In this document: positions 1-8,458 of the stretch, piece after piece | Layout of the letters: the number at the start of each line of letters is the position of its first letter | Position numbering within the stretch: position 1 is the first letter of the stretch | Assembly (NCBI RefSeq): GCF_002197685.1 | Contig: NZ_NBBI01000002.1 | Coordinates: 620,001 to 684,000 of the forward strand | Length of the DNA stretch: 64,000 nucleotides | Origin: Sphingomonas dokdonensis | GTDB taxonomy: Bacteria; Pseudomonadota; Alphaproteobacteria; Sphingomonadales; Sphingomonadaceae | Reading direction: 5' to 3' | Position numbers and translations under genes: made by a program | Notes under the pieces: generated by a model | The model's database searches: none | Seen by the model: only the letters and a program-made list of their open reading frames with translations | Told to the model about the DNA's origin: nothing

Positions 1-1077
1 ACGGCGGTGTGGCTGGATTTCGTCGACCGCAAGTTCCTGGAAGAGGGCGGGCTGGAGAAGCTCGTGGAGGAAGATGGCGTGACCGGCGTCACCTCCAACC
101 CGACGATCTTCCAGAAGGCCATGGGCGAGGGCACCGCCTATGACGGCACGCTTGCGGCGTTCGATAAGGCGAACCCGGGTGCCGCCACCATGGATCGCTA
201 CGAGCACCTTGCGATTCAGGACATTAAGGCTGCCTGCGAGACGCTGCGCCCGGTTTACGATCGGCTGGACGGCAAGGATGGCTATGTCAGCCTGGAGGTC
301 TCGCCGTACCTTGCGAACGACACCGACGGTACGATTGCTGAGGCGGAGAAGCTCTGGAAGGCGGTCGATCGCCCCAATCTCATGATCAAGATCCCGGGCA
401 CTGCGGCCGGGGTCCCCGCGATCGCAGCGACGATCGCCAAGGGCATCAACGTCAACGTAACCCTGCTTTTCTCGCAGGAGTCTTACCAATCCGTGGCCAT
501 GGCCTATGTCGAGGGGCTGGAGCAGCGCGTGCAGCGTGGCGAACCAATCGATCGGATCGCCAGCGTCGCCAGCTTCTTCATCAGCCGCATCGACAATGAG
601 ATCGACAAGGCGATTGATGCCGGCAAAGGCGGCGAGGAGGCTAAGGCGCTGAAGGGCAAGGTGGCGATCGCCAATGCGAAGCTTGCCTATGCCTGGTATC
701 AGGATTTCATCGCGTCGGACCGCTGGCAGGCGCTGGCGGCCAAGGGCGCGCAGCCGCAGCGTCTGCTTTGGGCTTCGACGGGCACCAAGAACCCCGATTA
801 CCCCGATACGCTCTACGTCGATACACTGATCGGGCCGGATACGGTCAACACCATGCCCCCTAAAACCATGGATGCCTTTCGCGAGCGCGGCACCTCGGCC
901 GTGTCCCTGACGCAGGACGTCGATGGCGCCCGCAAGGTGCTTGCCGACGCGGACCGGCTCGGGCTGGACTTGCCGGGCGTGACTGACCGGCTGGTGGAGG
1001 AAGGCGTGGCCTCGTTCAGCAAATCGTTCGACGATCTGTTGGGCTCAATCCAGGCGAAGCATCCGGCGGACGCCTGA
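1..1077 (+). CDS. tal: Transaldolase, 5' end cut by window
   Basis: Transaldolase moves a dihydroxyacetone unit between sugar phosphates in the cytosolic non-oxidative pentose phosphate pathway. The frame is open from base 1 (reading TAVWLDFVDRKF), so the true start lies upstream; 358 residues are visible. The TSNPTIF segment and the Schiff-base lysine region (LMIKIPGT) are present, and the length fits the long bacterial transaldolase type. A decarboxylating 6-phosphogluconate dehydrogenase follows 130 bases downstream, which places both in the same pathway. An in-frame GTG at base 7 begins inside the conserved N-terminal helix and is not the real start. Confidence 0.95.
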   Translation, partial: TAVWLDFVDRKFLEEGGLEKLVEEDGVTGVTSNPTIFQKAMGEGTAYDGTLAAFDKANPGAATMDRYEHLAIQDIKAACETLRPVYDRLDGKDGYVSLEVSPYLANDTDGTIAEAEKLWKAVDRPNLMIKIPGTAAGVPAIAATIAKGINVNVTLLFSQESYQSVAMAYVEGLEQRVQRGEPIDRIASVASFFISRIDNEIDKAIDAGKGGEEAKALKGKVAIANAKLAYAWYQDFIASDRWQALAAKGAQPQRLLWASTGTKNPDYPDTLYVDTLIGPDTVNTMPPKTMDAFRERGTSAVSLTQDVDGARKVLADADRLGLDLPGVTDRLVEEGVASFSKSFDDLLGSIQAKHPADA

Positions 1078-1086
1078 TCAGCATCG

Positions 1087-1111
1087 GGAACGGAATGCGG
1101 GCTTTCCCGTT
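1087..1111 (+). promoter_or_regulatory. Candidate EcfG-type (general stress) promoter before gnd
   Basis: The spacer between tal and gnd holds GGAAC at 1087-1091 and CGTT at 1108-1111, 16 bases apart. This is the consensus layout recognised by EcfG sigma factors in alphaproteobacteria. The start of gnd is about 100 bases downstream. About one such match is expected by chance in a window of this size, so the call is weak. Confidence 0.35.
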
Positions 1112-1209
1112 CGCCTAGAACTCGCTGATTGCTGTGCATCAGGCGTTCCGCCTGACGCAGCGATCGGCGGGAGCAGCCCCGACGGCAAATTCACGTGGAG
1201 CCTGAACAA

Positions 1210-2193
1210 ATGAAAATCGGCATCATCGGCCTTGGCCGCATGGGCGGCAACATCGCGCGTCGATTGATTCGCGGTGGACACGAGGTAGTCGCGTGGGATC
1301 GCAATGCCGACGCGGTGAAGGAACTGAAGGGCGACGGCGCGATCGCGGCAGAGTCGCTCGCCGATATAAAGAGCAAGCTTGGAACGCCGGCAATCTACTG
1401 GGTCATGCTGCCCGCCGGAGCGCCGACAGAGGAGACGATCGAAGCGCTGTGCGCCGAAGATTGTGCCGAGGGTGATATCATCATCGATGGCGGCAACACC
1501 TTCTGGAAAGATGACGTGCGCCGCGCCAAGACGCTCGCCGAAAAGGGCGTGCATTATGTCGACGTCGGCACCTCCGGCGGCGTTTGGGGTCTGGAACGCG
1601 GCTATTGCATGATGATCGGCGGCGACAAGGCCACTGTCGATCTGCTGGATCCGATCTTTGACACGCTGGCGCCGGGGGTGGGCAGTGTTCCGCGCACGCC
1701 GACACGCGGCGAGGAATGCGATCCACGGGCGGAGAAGGGCTATATTCACGCCGGCCGCGCCGGTGCGGGACATTTCGTGAAGATGGTTCACAACGGCATC
1801 GAGTACGGCCTGATGCAGGCCTATGCCGAAGGTTTCGACGTCCTGTGGGGCCGCAATGTTGATCATCTGCCTGAGGAAGAGCGGTTCGAGTTCAACATGG
1901 CGGAAGTCGCTGAGGTGTGGCGACGTGGCTCCGTGATCTCATCCTGGCTCCTCGATCTCACCGCTTCCGCGCTGGCGCAGGATCAGAAGCTCTCGCAGTT
2001 CTCGGGCAAGGTTGCCGACTCAGGCGAAGGTCGCTGGACGATCGACGCGGCGATGGAGCAGGCGACTCCCGTGGCCGTGCTGACCACCGCGCTGTTTGCG
2101 CGATACCGCAGCCGTATCGACGACATGTACGGCGACAAATTGCTGTCCGCGATGCGTTTCGGCTTCGGCGGCCATGTCGAGATCCCGCAATGA
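1210..2193 (+). CDS. gnd: 6-phosphogluconate dehydrogenase, decarboxylating (short YqeC type)
   Basis: Converts 6-phosphogluconate to ribulose 5-phosphate with reduction of NAD(P). The 327-residue protein opens with a Rossmann dinucleotide site ([14 protein letters not shown]) and has the substrate-binding segments [10 protein letters not shown] and [14 protein letters not shown]. The length matches the short dehydrogenase type, not the 470-residue E. coli Gnd. ATG 1210 is preferred over GTG 1195 because GTGGAG at 1195-1200 serves as the ribosome binding site and the family begins MKIGIIGLG. It lies between tal and two HAD phosphatases and ends overlapping or abutting the next gene, which suggests an operon. 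Confidence 0.93.
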   Translation: MKIGIIGLGRMGGNIARRLIRGGHEVVAWDRNADAVKELKGDGAIAAESLADIKSKLGTPAIYWVMLPAGAPTEETIEALCAEDCAEGDIIIDGGNTFWKDDVRRAKTLAEKGVHYVDVGTSGGVWGLERGYCMMIGGDKATVDLLDPIFDTLAPGVGSVPRTPTRGEECDPRAEKGYIHAGRAGAGHFVKMVHNGIEYGLMQAYAEGFDVLWGRNVDHLPEEERFEFNMAEVAEVWRRGSVISSWLLDLTASALAQDQKLSQFSGKVADSGEGRWTIDAAMEQATPVAVLTTALFARYRSRIDDMYGDKLLSAMRFGFGGHVEIPQ

Positions 2194-3004
2194 GCGTGCG
2201 TCTGTGACGCTCGTCATCAGCGATGTCGACGGAACGCTGGTCGACCAGAATAAGGATCTGACGGCAGCGACGATCGCGGCCGTTCAGCGCCTGCGCGAGG
2301 CCGGGATCAGCTTCACCATGATCAGCGCGCGGCCGTTTTCGGGCTTGGCACCGCTCGCGGAGAGGCTGTCGTTGGATGTGCCGATCGGAGCCTTCAACGG
2401 CGGGCTGATCTGTCGCGCAGATGGCGAGGTGCTGTCGCGTGACGTCGTGGACGAGGATGTAGCGCGCGGGGCGACGTGTCTTGCAAAGGGCGAGCCGGTC
2501 GACATCTGGGTGTTCGCTGACGACCGATGGTTTGCGACATCGGATACCGGGCCGCATGTCCCGAGCGAGCGGCTGGCCTCCAACCAGGAGCCGGTGCTTT
2601 GCGGGAACTTCGACAACCTGCTCGACCGCGCCGACAAGATCACCTTTGTCTGCGACGACGAAGGCGTGCTTGATGCTCTCCGCAACAGGATTGTCGCGGC
2701 GTACGATGGTGCGGCCACAATCGTCAAATCGCAGACCTATTATCTCGATATTACCGCAACGACGGCAAACAAGGGCAACGGGATCACCCGGCTCGCGGAG
2801 GCGTTTGGCGTGCCGCTTGGCCAGACGGTCGTGCTTGGCGATCAGGCGAACGATATCGCAATGTTCGAGCGCGCTGGCCGAGCGATCGCAATGGGTAATG
2901 CGACTGACGAGGTTAAGGCGCATGCGGCAGAAGTGACGCTGGGCAACGATGCCGACGGCGTGGCGCATGCGATCGACACGTTCATCTTGGGGAGAGTGAA
3001 GTGA
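2174..3004 (+). CDS. HAD-superfamily hydrolase, Cof type
   Basis: Predicted cytosolic sugar-phosphate phosphatase of the Cof/HAD-IIB class. The nucleophile motif DVDGTL sits near the N-terminus, and the late acidic motif [10 protein letters not shown], which binds magnesium, lies near residue 220. The gene either overlaps the end of gnd (ATG 2174) or starts at GTG 2204, giving the short family-like N-terminus [10 protein letters not shown]; neither has a good ribosome binding site. Its last bases overlap the following HAD gene as GTGA, so the two are translationally coupled. The substrate cannot be told from sequence; a role next to pentose phosphate enzymes is inferred. Confidence 0.85.
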   Translation: MSRSRNERASVTLVISDVDGTLVDQNKDLTAATIAAVQRLREAGISFTMISARPFSGLAPLAERLSLDVPIGAFNGGLICRADGEVLSRDVVDEDVARGATCLAKGEPVDIWVFADDRWFATSDTGPHVPSERLASNQEPVLCGNFDNLLDRADKITFVCDDEGVLDALRNRIVAAYDGAATIVKSQTYYLDITATTANKGNGITRLAEAFGVPLGQTVVLGDQANDIAMFERAGRAIAMGNATDEVKAHAAEVTLGNDADGVAHAIDTFILGRVK

Positions 3005-3747
3005 AGCAATTGGTGGCGTTTGATCTCGATGGCACGCTGGCGGAGAGCAAGCAGGCGATCAAGGAAGACATGGGGGAAGCGCTCGCTGATCTGCTGACCG
3101 TCGCGCATGTCGCGGTGATTTCGGGCGGAGATTGGCCGCAGTTCGACAAGCAGGTTGCGAGCCGCTTGCCGGAACGGGCCGACCGTTCAAAGCTGTGGCT
3201 GATGCCGACCACGGGTACCAAGCTGTACACCTATCGCGACAGCAAATGGGGCACCGTTTATGCCGAACTGTTCTCCGATGAACAGAAGCAGAAGATCCTG
3301 ACGGCGTTTGACGAGTCGCTGAAGTCGACCGGCTTCGTCCCCGAGCAGACTTGGGGCGAGCGGATTGAGGATCGTGGCAGTCAGATTACCTTCTCCGCTC
3401 TGGGGCAGGAAGCGCCGATCCACGCCAAGGAAGTGTGGGATCCGGATTTCGCCAAGCGCAAGGTGATCCAGGCCGATCTGAAGAAGCGGCTGCCGGGGCT
3501 GTCGATCAATATGGGCGGCGCGACTTCGATCGACATCACGCAGGAGGGTGTGGACAAGGCGTACGGCCTCAAGCGTCTGCGCGACGAAAGTGGCATTCCG
3601 CTCGACGCGATGATGTTTGTCGGCGACGCGATCTTTCCGGGCGGCAACGATTATCCGGCCAAGGAGCTCGGCCTGGACACGGTGCGGGTGCGTGATCCGC
3701 AGGATACGCTCGGCGTCATCGCAACGGTGGTTGCCTGCCAGAAGTAA
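3001..3747 (+). CDS. HAD-IIB hydrolase resembling eukaryotic-type phosphomannomutase
   Basis: A 248-residue HAD-IIB phosphatase or phosphomutase. The nucleophile motif FDLDGTL is at residues 7-13, followed by ISGGDWPQFDKQ, which recalls the phosphomannomutase/PMM-like subgroup. The magnesium motif GDAIFPGGNDYP lies near the C-terminus. GTG 3001 follows GGGGAGAG and overlaps the preceding stop codon, so it is coupled to the upstream HAD gene. A phosphatase on a sugar phosphate is safest; phosphomannomutase activity is possible but not shown. Confidence 0.85.
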   Translation: MKQLVAFDLDGTLAESKQAIKEDMGEALADLLTVAHVAVISGGDWPQFDKQVASRLPERADRSKLWLMPTTGTKLYTYRDSKWGTVYAELFSDEQKQKILTAFDESLKSTGFVPEQTWGERIEDRGSQITFSALGQEAPIHAKEVWDPDFAKRKVIQADLKKRLPGLSINMGGATSIDITQEGVDKAYGLKRLRDESGIPLDAMMFVGDAIFPGGNDYPAKELGLDTVRVRDPQDTLGVIATVVACQK

Positions 3748-3754
3748 ATTGAGG

Positions 3755-3775
3755 ATGCCGGCCCTGCGCCGGCAT
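3755..3775. terminator. Hairpin between convergent genes
   Basis: ATGCCGGC and GCCGGCAT form a perfect 8-bp stem with a 5-base loop. It lies between the plus-strand HAD gene and the convergent inositol-monophosphatase-family gene. There is no clear T-run on either side, so it may be a bidirectional terminator or simply a stable stem. Confidence 0.5.
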
Positions 3776-3829
3776 TCAACCGGTTTGATGTTCGGTAGTC
3801 GCTGAGCCGTTGTTTGACCGGTGCAGTGC

Positions 3830-4618
3830 TTAACTGCCGCTGCTCGGCGCCATCACCGATTGCGCCCGCACCGAAAGGCGATCCAGCGCAGCCTGATGAA
3901 TGCCCCGGCTGCTGGTAATCACGCCAAAGGCGCGAGGATCGGGTTTGTTGAACGCCAACTCTGCGCCAAGCGCGTCGGTGACCGCGCCGCCGGCTTCGAT
4001 CGCGATCAGCGCGGCGGCGGCGATGTCCCATTCGTTGCCCCAGCGCAGCGTGGCGACCAGGTCGGCACGGTCGTCCGCCACCATCGCCATGCGTAGTGCG
4101 ATTGAATTCGGCTTCTCCACCATAGCCAGATCCCGGTCGGCCTTGGGCAGAGCGTCCGTGGGCACACGGGAACCGGCGAAGGTATCCCGCTGACTGGCGA
4201 GCAATTTCCGCCCGTCGAGCGTCGCGCCGCCGCCGGCAGACGCCTGCCAGAACTCTTGGCGCACCGGTGCATCCAAGACACCGACTACCGGCTTACCGTC
4301 TTCCACCAACGCGACCGACACGGCCCAGCCCGGACGTCCACGGATATAGTCGCGCGTACCGTCGATCGGATCGACGACCCAGATGCGGCGCCGCGCCAGG
4401 CGGTCGGAATTGTCGGCGGTCTCCTCCGACAGCCACCCGACGTCGGGCAGGAGCGCAAACAGGCGCTGGCGCAGCAGTGCATCGACCGCGAGATCGACCT
4501 CGCACACCGGGCTGCCGGACGACTTTTCCCATCGGGCAAAGTCTGTGTGAAAGCGCGCCAGCGCGAGTTGCCCCGCCTCGCGCGTAATCCTCGCGATCGC
4601 GCTCGCAAGGTCATCCAC
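3830..4618 (-). CDS. Inositol monophosphatase family protein
   Basis: A 262-residue magnesium-dependent phosphatase. The metal-binding motifs of the family are visible: SEE at residues 64-66, DPIDGT at 83-88 and the later acidic segment EWDIAAAALI. Members include inositol monophosphatase, 3'(2'),5'-bisphosphate nucleotidase (CysQ) and HisN-type histidinol phosphatase, and the sequence alone does not choose among them. The start overlaps the end of the upstream pmbA gene by 8 bases, so the two are probably cotranscribed on the minus strand. Confidence 0.88.
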   Translation of the reverse strand: MDDLASAIARITREAGQLALARFHTDFARWEKSSGSPVCEVDLAVDALLRQRLFALLPDVGWLSEETADNSDRLARRRIWVVDPIDGTRDYIRGRPGWAVSVALVEDGKPVVGVLDAPVRQEFWQASAGGGATLDGRKLLASQRDTFAGSRVPTDALPKADRDLAMVEKPNSIALRMAMVADDRADLVATLRWGNEWDIAAAALIAIEAGGAVTDALGAELAFNKPDPRAFGVITSSRGIHQAALDRLSVRAQSVMAPSSGS

Positions 4619-5960
4619 CGGCCACGGTCATCCCGTCGATCCGCATAGTGGGCACGTTGGTGCCATAGCGGAACGCCAGATCATTCGCTGGTGTAAGATT
4701 GGCGAACATCTCCTTGAGATTGCCGGCAATGGTGAACTCGGCGATCGGGCGGGTGATTTCGCCATTTTCGATCAGGAAGCCAGCGGCGCCCCGGCTGTAA
4801 TCGCCTGTCACGCCGTTCACGCCCTGGCCGATCAGCTCGGTCACGTACACGCCTCGCGTGATGTCGCCGATCAGCGTCTCAACCGGTATCAGGCCGGGAT
4901 GCATGTAGAAGTTGCTGGTCGTGACGCCGGGCGCACCACCGACGCCGCGCGCTGCATGGCCGGTGGGTGACATGCCGAGCTGCCGGGCGGAGGCGCTGTC
5001 GAGCAGCCAGGTTTGCAGCACGCCATCCTCCACGATCGCGTGCGGCGACACTGGCAGTCCCTCGCCATCGAACGGGCGCGAGCGCAGACCATGTGGGCGG
5101 TGCGGATCGTCCGAGATGGTGATGCCGGGCGCGAACACCGCGCTGCCGAGTGACTCGAGCAGGAACGAGGTTCGACGCGTAATCGCCTGGCCGGAAATCG
5201 CGCCTGTGAGGTGTCCCAGCAGCCCGGCGCCGACGCGCGGATCGAAGACCACCGGCAGCGCCGCGCTTTCGACCCGGCCGGGGCTCAGTCGCGCTACAGC
5301 CCGCTCACCGGCGAGCGTGCCAACCGCTTCGGGCGAGTCGAGCCGGCTGCGATGCCGGGCGGAGTGGAACCCGTAATCGCGCTGCATGCCGCTGCCCTCA
5401 CCGGCGATCACGCTGGCCGACAGGCCGTAGCCGGTGGTGGCATAAGCGCCGGAAAAGCCGTGGCTGGTGGCGAGCGCCCACACGCTGCGCGCTGCGCTGG
5501 CGCCGCCGCCTTCGCTGTTAGTGACGCCCGGCACTGCACGCGCGGCTTCTTCGGCCGCGAGCGCTGCCTCGCGCAGCTCGGTCGGCGAAACTTCCGCGCC
5601 GTCATCGAGATCGAGCAGGGGCGGGGCGCCGTGCATCAGGCGATCCTCGGGCGCTAGGCCGGCCCATTTATCCTCCGGCGCCTCGCGCGCCATTGCCACC
5701 GCGCGCTCTACCAGCGCGTCCAGCGCGTCGCTGGAAAGGTCGGAGGTGGAGACGCTGGCGGAGCGCTGACCGATGAAGACGCGCAGGCCCAGATCCTCGC
5801 TTTCGGAGCGGCCGACATCCTCCAGCTTGCCCAAGCGGACGGAGATTTCGGACGAGGCGTCGGCGGCGAACACGGCGTCGGCGGCATCGACTCCGGCTTT
5901 TCTGGCGCGGGCAACAATGTCGGCGGCGCGCTCCTGCGCCTGGGTCGGGGTCAGCATCAA
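4611..5960 (-). CDS. pmbA: TldD/PmbA family metalloprotease subunit (PmbA)
   Basis: PmbA pairs with TldD to form a peptidase that trims unfolded or modified peptides (microcin B17, CcdA in E. coli). The 449-residue length, the N-terminal sequence with LGLRVFIGQRSASVSTSD and the C-terminal glycine-rich IGQGVNGVTGDYSRGAAGF fit PmbA. It lacks the HExxH zinc motif that belongs to TldD, as expected. No tldD is seen in this window. It is the first gene of a short minus-strand unit with the inositol-monophosphatase-family gene. Confidence 0.9.
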   Translation of the reverse strand: MMLTPTQAQERAADIVARARKAGVDAADAVFAADASSEISVRLGKLEDVGRSESEDLGLRVFIGQRSASVSTSDLSSDALDALVERAVAMAREAPEDKWAGLAPEDRLMHGAPPLLDLDDGAEVSPTELREAALAAEEAARAVPGVTNSEGGGASAARSVWALATSHGFSGAYATTGYGLSASVIAGEGSGMQRDYGFHSARHRSRLDSPEAVGTLAGERAVARLSPGRVESAALPVVFDPRVGAGLLGHLTGAISGQAITRRTSFLLESLGSAVFAPGITISDDPHRPHGLRSRPFDGEGLPVSPHAIVEDGVLQTWLLDSASARQLGMSPTGHAARGVGGAPGVTTSNFYMHPGLIPVETLIGDITRGVYVTELIGQGVNGVTGDYSRGAAGFLIENGEITRPIAEFTIAGNLKEMFANLTPANDLAFRYGTNVPTMRIDGMTVAGG

Positions 5961-6038
5961 AACGACTTAGGAGCGGTATGCGTCGGGCGCTAGTGTGCAC
6001 GGTTCGGCCACGAACCGATGCCTGGCGGCCAGATCGCG

Positions 6039-6953
6039 TCAAAGCGACGTGCCGACCACCAGACAGGCGAGAAACATGAGCAGGCCGGCGAAACGGTTCG
6101 CGCGAAATCGGGTGAGCGCGCCGGCGCCGTCATCGGGGCGCAAGGTGGCCACCTGCCAGAGCAGATGAAGCGCCAGCGGCAGCAGCGCGAGCCAGACCAA
6201 AGGATCGGGGCGATGGAGCCAGAAGGCCGCGGCCCAGAGCAGCAGCGCTAGGGCGTAGCAGATGCCGGTGCCGCCGCGCACGTGGCGGCCCATGCGCAAC
6301 GCGGAAGAGCGCACGCCGATCAGCGCATCGTCCTCGCGATCCTGCAAGGCGTAGATCGTGTCGTATCCGATGACCCAGAAGATCGATCCGGCGTAGAGCA
6401 GGAGGCCAGTGGCGGTGAGGCTGCCCCACGCCTCAAGCCAGCCGACCAGCGCCGCCCAGGAAAAGACCAGGCCGAGCCACGCCTGCGGCCACCAGGTGAT
6501 CCGCTTCATGAAAGGATAGGCGGCGACCAGCGCAAGGCTGGCGAGTGCGAGCAGCGCGGTGTCGAGGCGCAACTGCACCAGGACGAGGAGGCCGATGAGA
6601 CAGAGCACGAGCAGCCAGACCCAGGCCGCCTTCAGCGATACCGCGCCGGAGGCGATCGGGCGCGAGCGGGTGCGCGCGACGCTGGCGTCGAGATCGCGGT
6701 CGACAATGTCGTTATAGACGCATCCCGCACCGCGCATGGCGATGCTGCCGATCAGCAACCAGGCGATCAGCGTCCAGCGTGAGATTGCCCCGCCAGCCAG
6801 CGCCACCGCCCAAGCGCCGGGCCAGAACAACAGCCACCAGCCGATCGGGCGATCGAAACGGGCAAGCAGCGCAAAGGGGCGAACACTGGCCGGCAGTGCG
6901 GCAACGAGGCCGCGGTGCTGGCTGTCAGGGGTGATGTCTGGTGCGGATGTCAC
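6039..6953 (-). CDS. ubiA: 4-hydroxybenzoate polyprenyltransferase
   Basis: Integral-membrane prenyltransferase that attaches the polyprenyl tail to 4-hydroxybenzoate in ubiquinone synthesis. Two aspartate-rich motifs that bind the magnesium-diphosphate are visible, NDIVDRDLDA and the later DTIYALQDREDD, among about eight hydrophobic helices. The frame stays open to 7307, but those extra 118 residues are charged and overlap the divergent DUF2147 gene. GTG 6953 gives 304 residues beginning MTSAPDITPD, close to the usual family length. Together with coq7 (14.6 kb) it marks a ubiquinone-making proteobacterium. Confidence 0.92.
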   Translation of the reverse strand: MTSAPDITPDSQHRGLVAALPASVRPFALLARFDRPIGWWLLFWPGAWAVALAGGAISRWTLIAWLLIGSIAMRGAGCVYNDIVDRDLDASVARTRSRPIASGAVSLKAAWVWLLVLCLIGLLVLVQLRLDTALLALASLALVAAYPFMKRITWWPQAWLGLVFSWAALVGWLEAWGSLTATGLLLYAGSIFWVIGYDTIYALQDREDDALIGVRSSALRMGRHVRGGTGICYALALLLWAAAFWLHRPDPLVWLALLPLALHLLWQVATLRPDDGAGALTRFRANRFAGLLMFLACLVVGTSL

Positions 6954-7083
6954 GCCCGACCGCCTAAACCATGCTGCCGTGGTTTCGCCACAGCGCTTTC
7001 CTATATCGCGCAAAGAACGCCTGTTTTCCGCTACACCGGTGGCGAGCAGGCGGCATGTCACGCCAGTGGAGGTCGGCCAGGCC

Positions 7084-7491
7084 ATGTCAGTATCGCGTAT
7101 CTCTGCCGCCGCAGCGTTGTTCCTTGCCGCGGCGCCCGCCAGCGCCCAGCGCGCGAACCCGTGGGAAGGCACGTGGAGAAATGCCGCGGACAGCGTGCGC
7201 ATCAAGGTGGCGCGCTGCGGCCGCGGCCTGTGCGGCACGGTGATCCAGGCGAGCGACAAGGCGAAGGCAGATGCCGCAGCCGGCGGCACCGATCGGCTGG
7301 TTGGCACGCAGCTGTTTCGCGATTTCCGCGAGGGAGAAGACGGCTTGTGGTACGGTCAGGTCTATGTGCCCGATATCGGCCAGACCTTTGACGGTACGAT
7401 CGAGCAGACTGGTCGCGATACGATTGTCGGTACCGGCTGCCTGTTCGCCAATTTCGGCTGCAAGTCGCAGACGTGGCGACGCGTGCGCTGA
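7084..7491 (+). CDS. Secreted DUF2147 domain protein
   Basis: A 135-residue exported protein. Residues 1-21 form a signal peptide ending in the cleavage-like PASAQ, followed by the DUF2147 core NPWEGTWRNAADSVRIKV and a cysteine pair (CGRGLCG). DUF2147 proteins form small lipocalin-like beta barrels of unknown function. ATG 7084 has GGAGG 11 bases upstream; the open frame that extends back to 6736 lies opposite ubiA and is not used. The stop codon directly abuts the ATG of the next small membrane gene. Confidence 0.85.
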   Translation: MSVSRISAAAALFLAAAPASAQRANPWEGTWRNAADSVRIKVARCGRGLCGTVIQASDKAKADAAAGGTDRLVGTQLFRDFREGEDGLWYGQVYVPDIGQTFDGTIEQTGRDTIVGTGCLFANFGCKSQTWRRVR

Positions 7492-7668
7492 ATGATCCAT
7501 CTGTCCGTCGCCATCGGCCGCTTCGTGGAGGCGCTATTCTACGCCATCCTCCGCGTCGCGGGCGTGGTAACGGGCATCGTGCTGCTGATCGCGGTGACGG
7601 GGCTGATCCTGTTTCTCACCGCACGCTGGCTGATCGCGCGCGGCGGGCGTAAGACGCCGCGCGCATGA
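7492..7668 (+). CDS. Small single-pass or hairpin membrane protein, 58 residues
   Basis: Starts MIHLSVAIGRFVEA and ends GGRKTPRA. A hydrophobic stretch (VAGVVTGIVLLIAVTGLILFL, about residues 22-42) is followed by a positively charged tail, which predicts an inner-membrane protein with a cytosolic C-terminus. It begins one base after the DUF2147 stop codon and its own stop overlaps the rsmE start as ATGA. This tight packing and an intact frame argue that it is real despite its size. No family is recognised. Confidence 0.7.
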   Translation: MIHLSVAIGRFVEALFYAILRVAGVVTGIVLLIAVTGLILFLTARWLIARGGRKTPRA

Positions 7669-8399
7669 TCGCTACCCCCGCCTGGCCGCCCCGTTCTACG
7701 CCGCGTTTGTTCGTGGAAACGACCCTCAACCTCGGGCCGCTGCGCATCGACGGGCCGCAGGCGCATTACCTTGCCGGCGTGATGCGCGTGAAGGCGGGCG
7801 ATCCGGTGCGCCTGTTCGATGACGTGACGGGCGAATGGCTGGCGATTGTGGCGGCGGCGGGCAAGCGCGACGTGACGCTGGACGTGACCGAGCAGCTCGC
7901 CCCGCGCGAGGCGGTGCCCGACCTGTGGCTGGTCGCGGCGCCATTGAAGAAGGGGCGGGTCGACTGGATGGCGGAAAAGGCGTGCGAGCTTGGCGTCGCG
8001 CGCCTCTTGCCCGTCATCACCCATCGCACGGTGGTGGATCGACCGAAGGTGGAGCGGCTGCGCGCGCATATGATCGAGGCGGCGGAGCAGTGCGGGCGAA
8101 CCGCGCTACCGGCGGTCGCCGAGCCGATGAAGCTGCCGGCGCTGCTTCGCGACTGGTCGGCGGAGCGCGCTTTGTACTTCGCCGACGAGATGGGCGGGGC
8201 GCCGGCGCGTGACGCGATGAAGGCCGGGCCAGCGGCAATCCTGATCGGGCCGGAAGGTGGCTTCGATGATGAGGAGCGCGCGGCGATTCGGGCCTTGCCG
8301 CAGGCGGTCGGCATCAGCCTGGGCCCGCGTATCCTGCGTGCCGACACCGCGGCGGCGGCCGCCGTGGCGATCTGGATGGCAAGCGTCGGCGACTGGTGA
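7665..8399 (+). CDS. rsmE: 16S rRNA (uracil1498-N3)-methyltransferase
   Basis: SAM-dependent SPOUT methyltransferase that modifies U1498 of 16S rRNA in the 30S subunit. The 244-residue protein has an N-terminal PUA-like domain (HYLAGVMRVKAGDPVRLFD), the central KKGRVDWMAEKACELGV helix and the C-terminal knot motifs LIGPEGGFDDEE and LGPRILRADTA. The ATG overlaps the stop of the upstream microprotein. It is a housekeeping gene whose placement with a DUF2147 gene is probably incidental. Confidence 0.95.
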   Translation: MIATPAWPPRSTPRLFVETTLNLGPLRIDGPQAHYLAGVMRVKAGDPVRLFDDVTGEWLAIVAAAGKRDVTLDVTEQLAPREAVPDLWLVAAPLKKGRVDWMAEKACELGVARLLPVITHRTVVDRPKVERLRAHMIEAAEQCGRTALPAVAEPMKLPALLRDWSAERALYFADEMGGAPARDAMKAGPAAILIGPEGGFDDEERAAIRALPQAVGISLGPRILRADTAAAAAVAIWMASVGDW

Positions 8400-8458
8400 C
8401 GCATCCCAAGCGGCGGGAGCATCTAGCACCGCCCGCAATCCCCCATTAAGGGCGCGCC

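Noticed and set aside
6954..7307. N-terminal extension of UbiA by 118 residues
   Set aside because: The extension is charged, has no homology and overlaps the divergent DUF2147 gene; GTG 6953 gives the family length.
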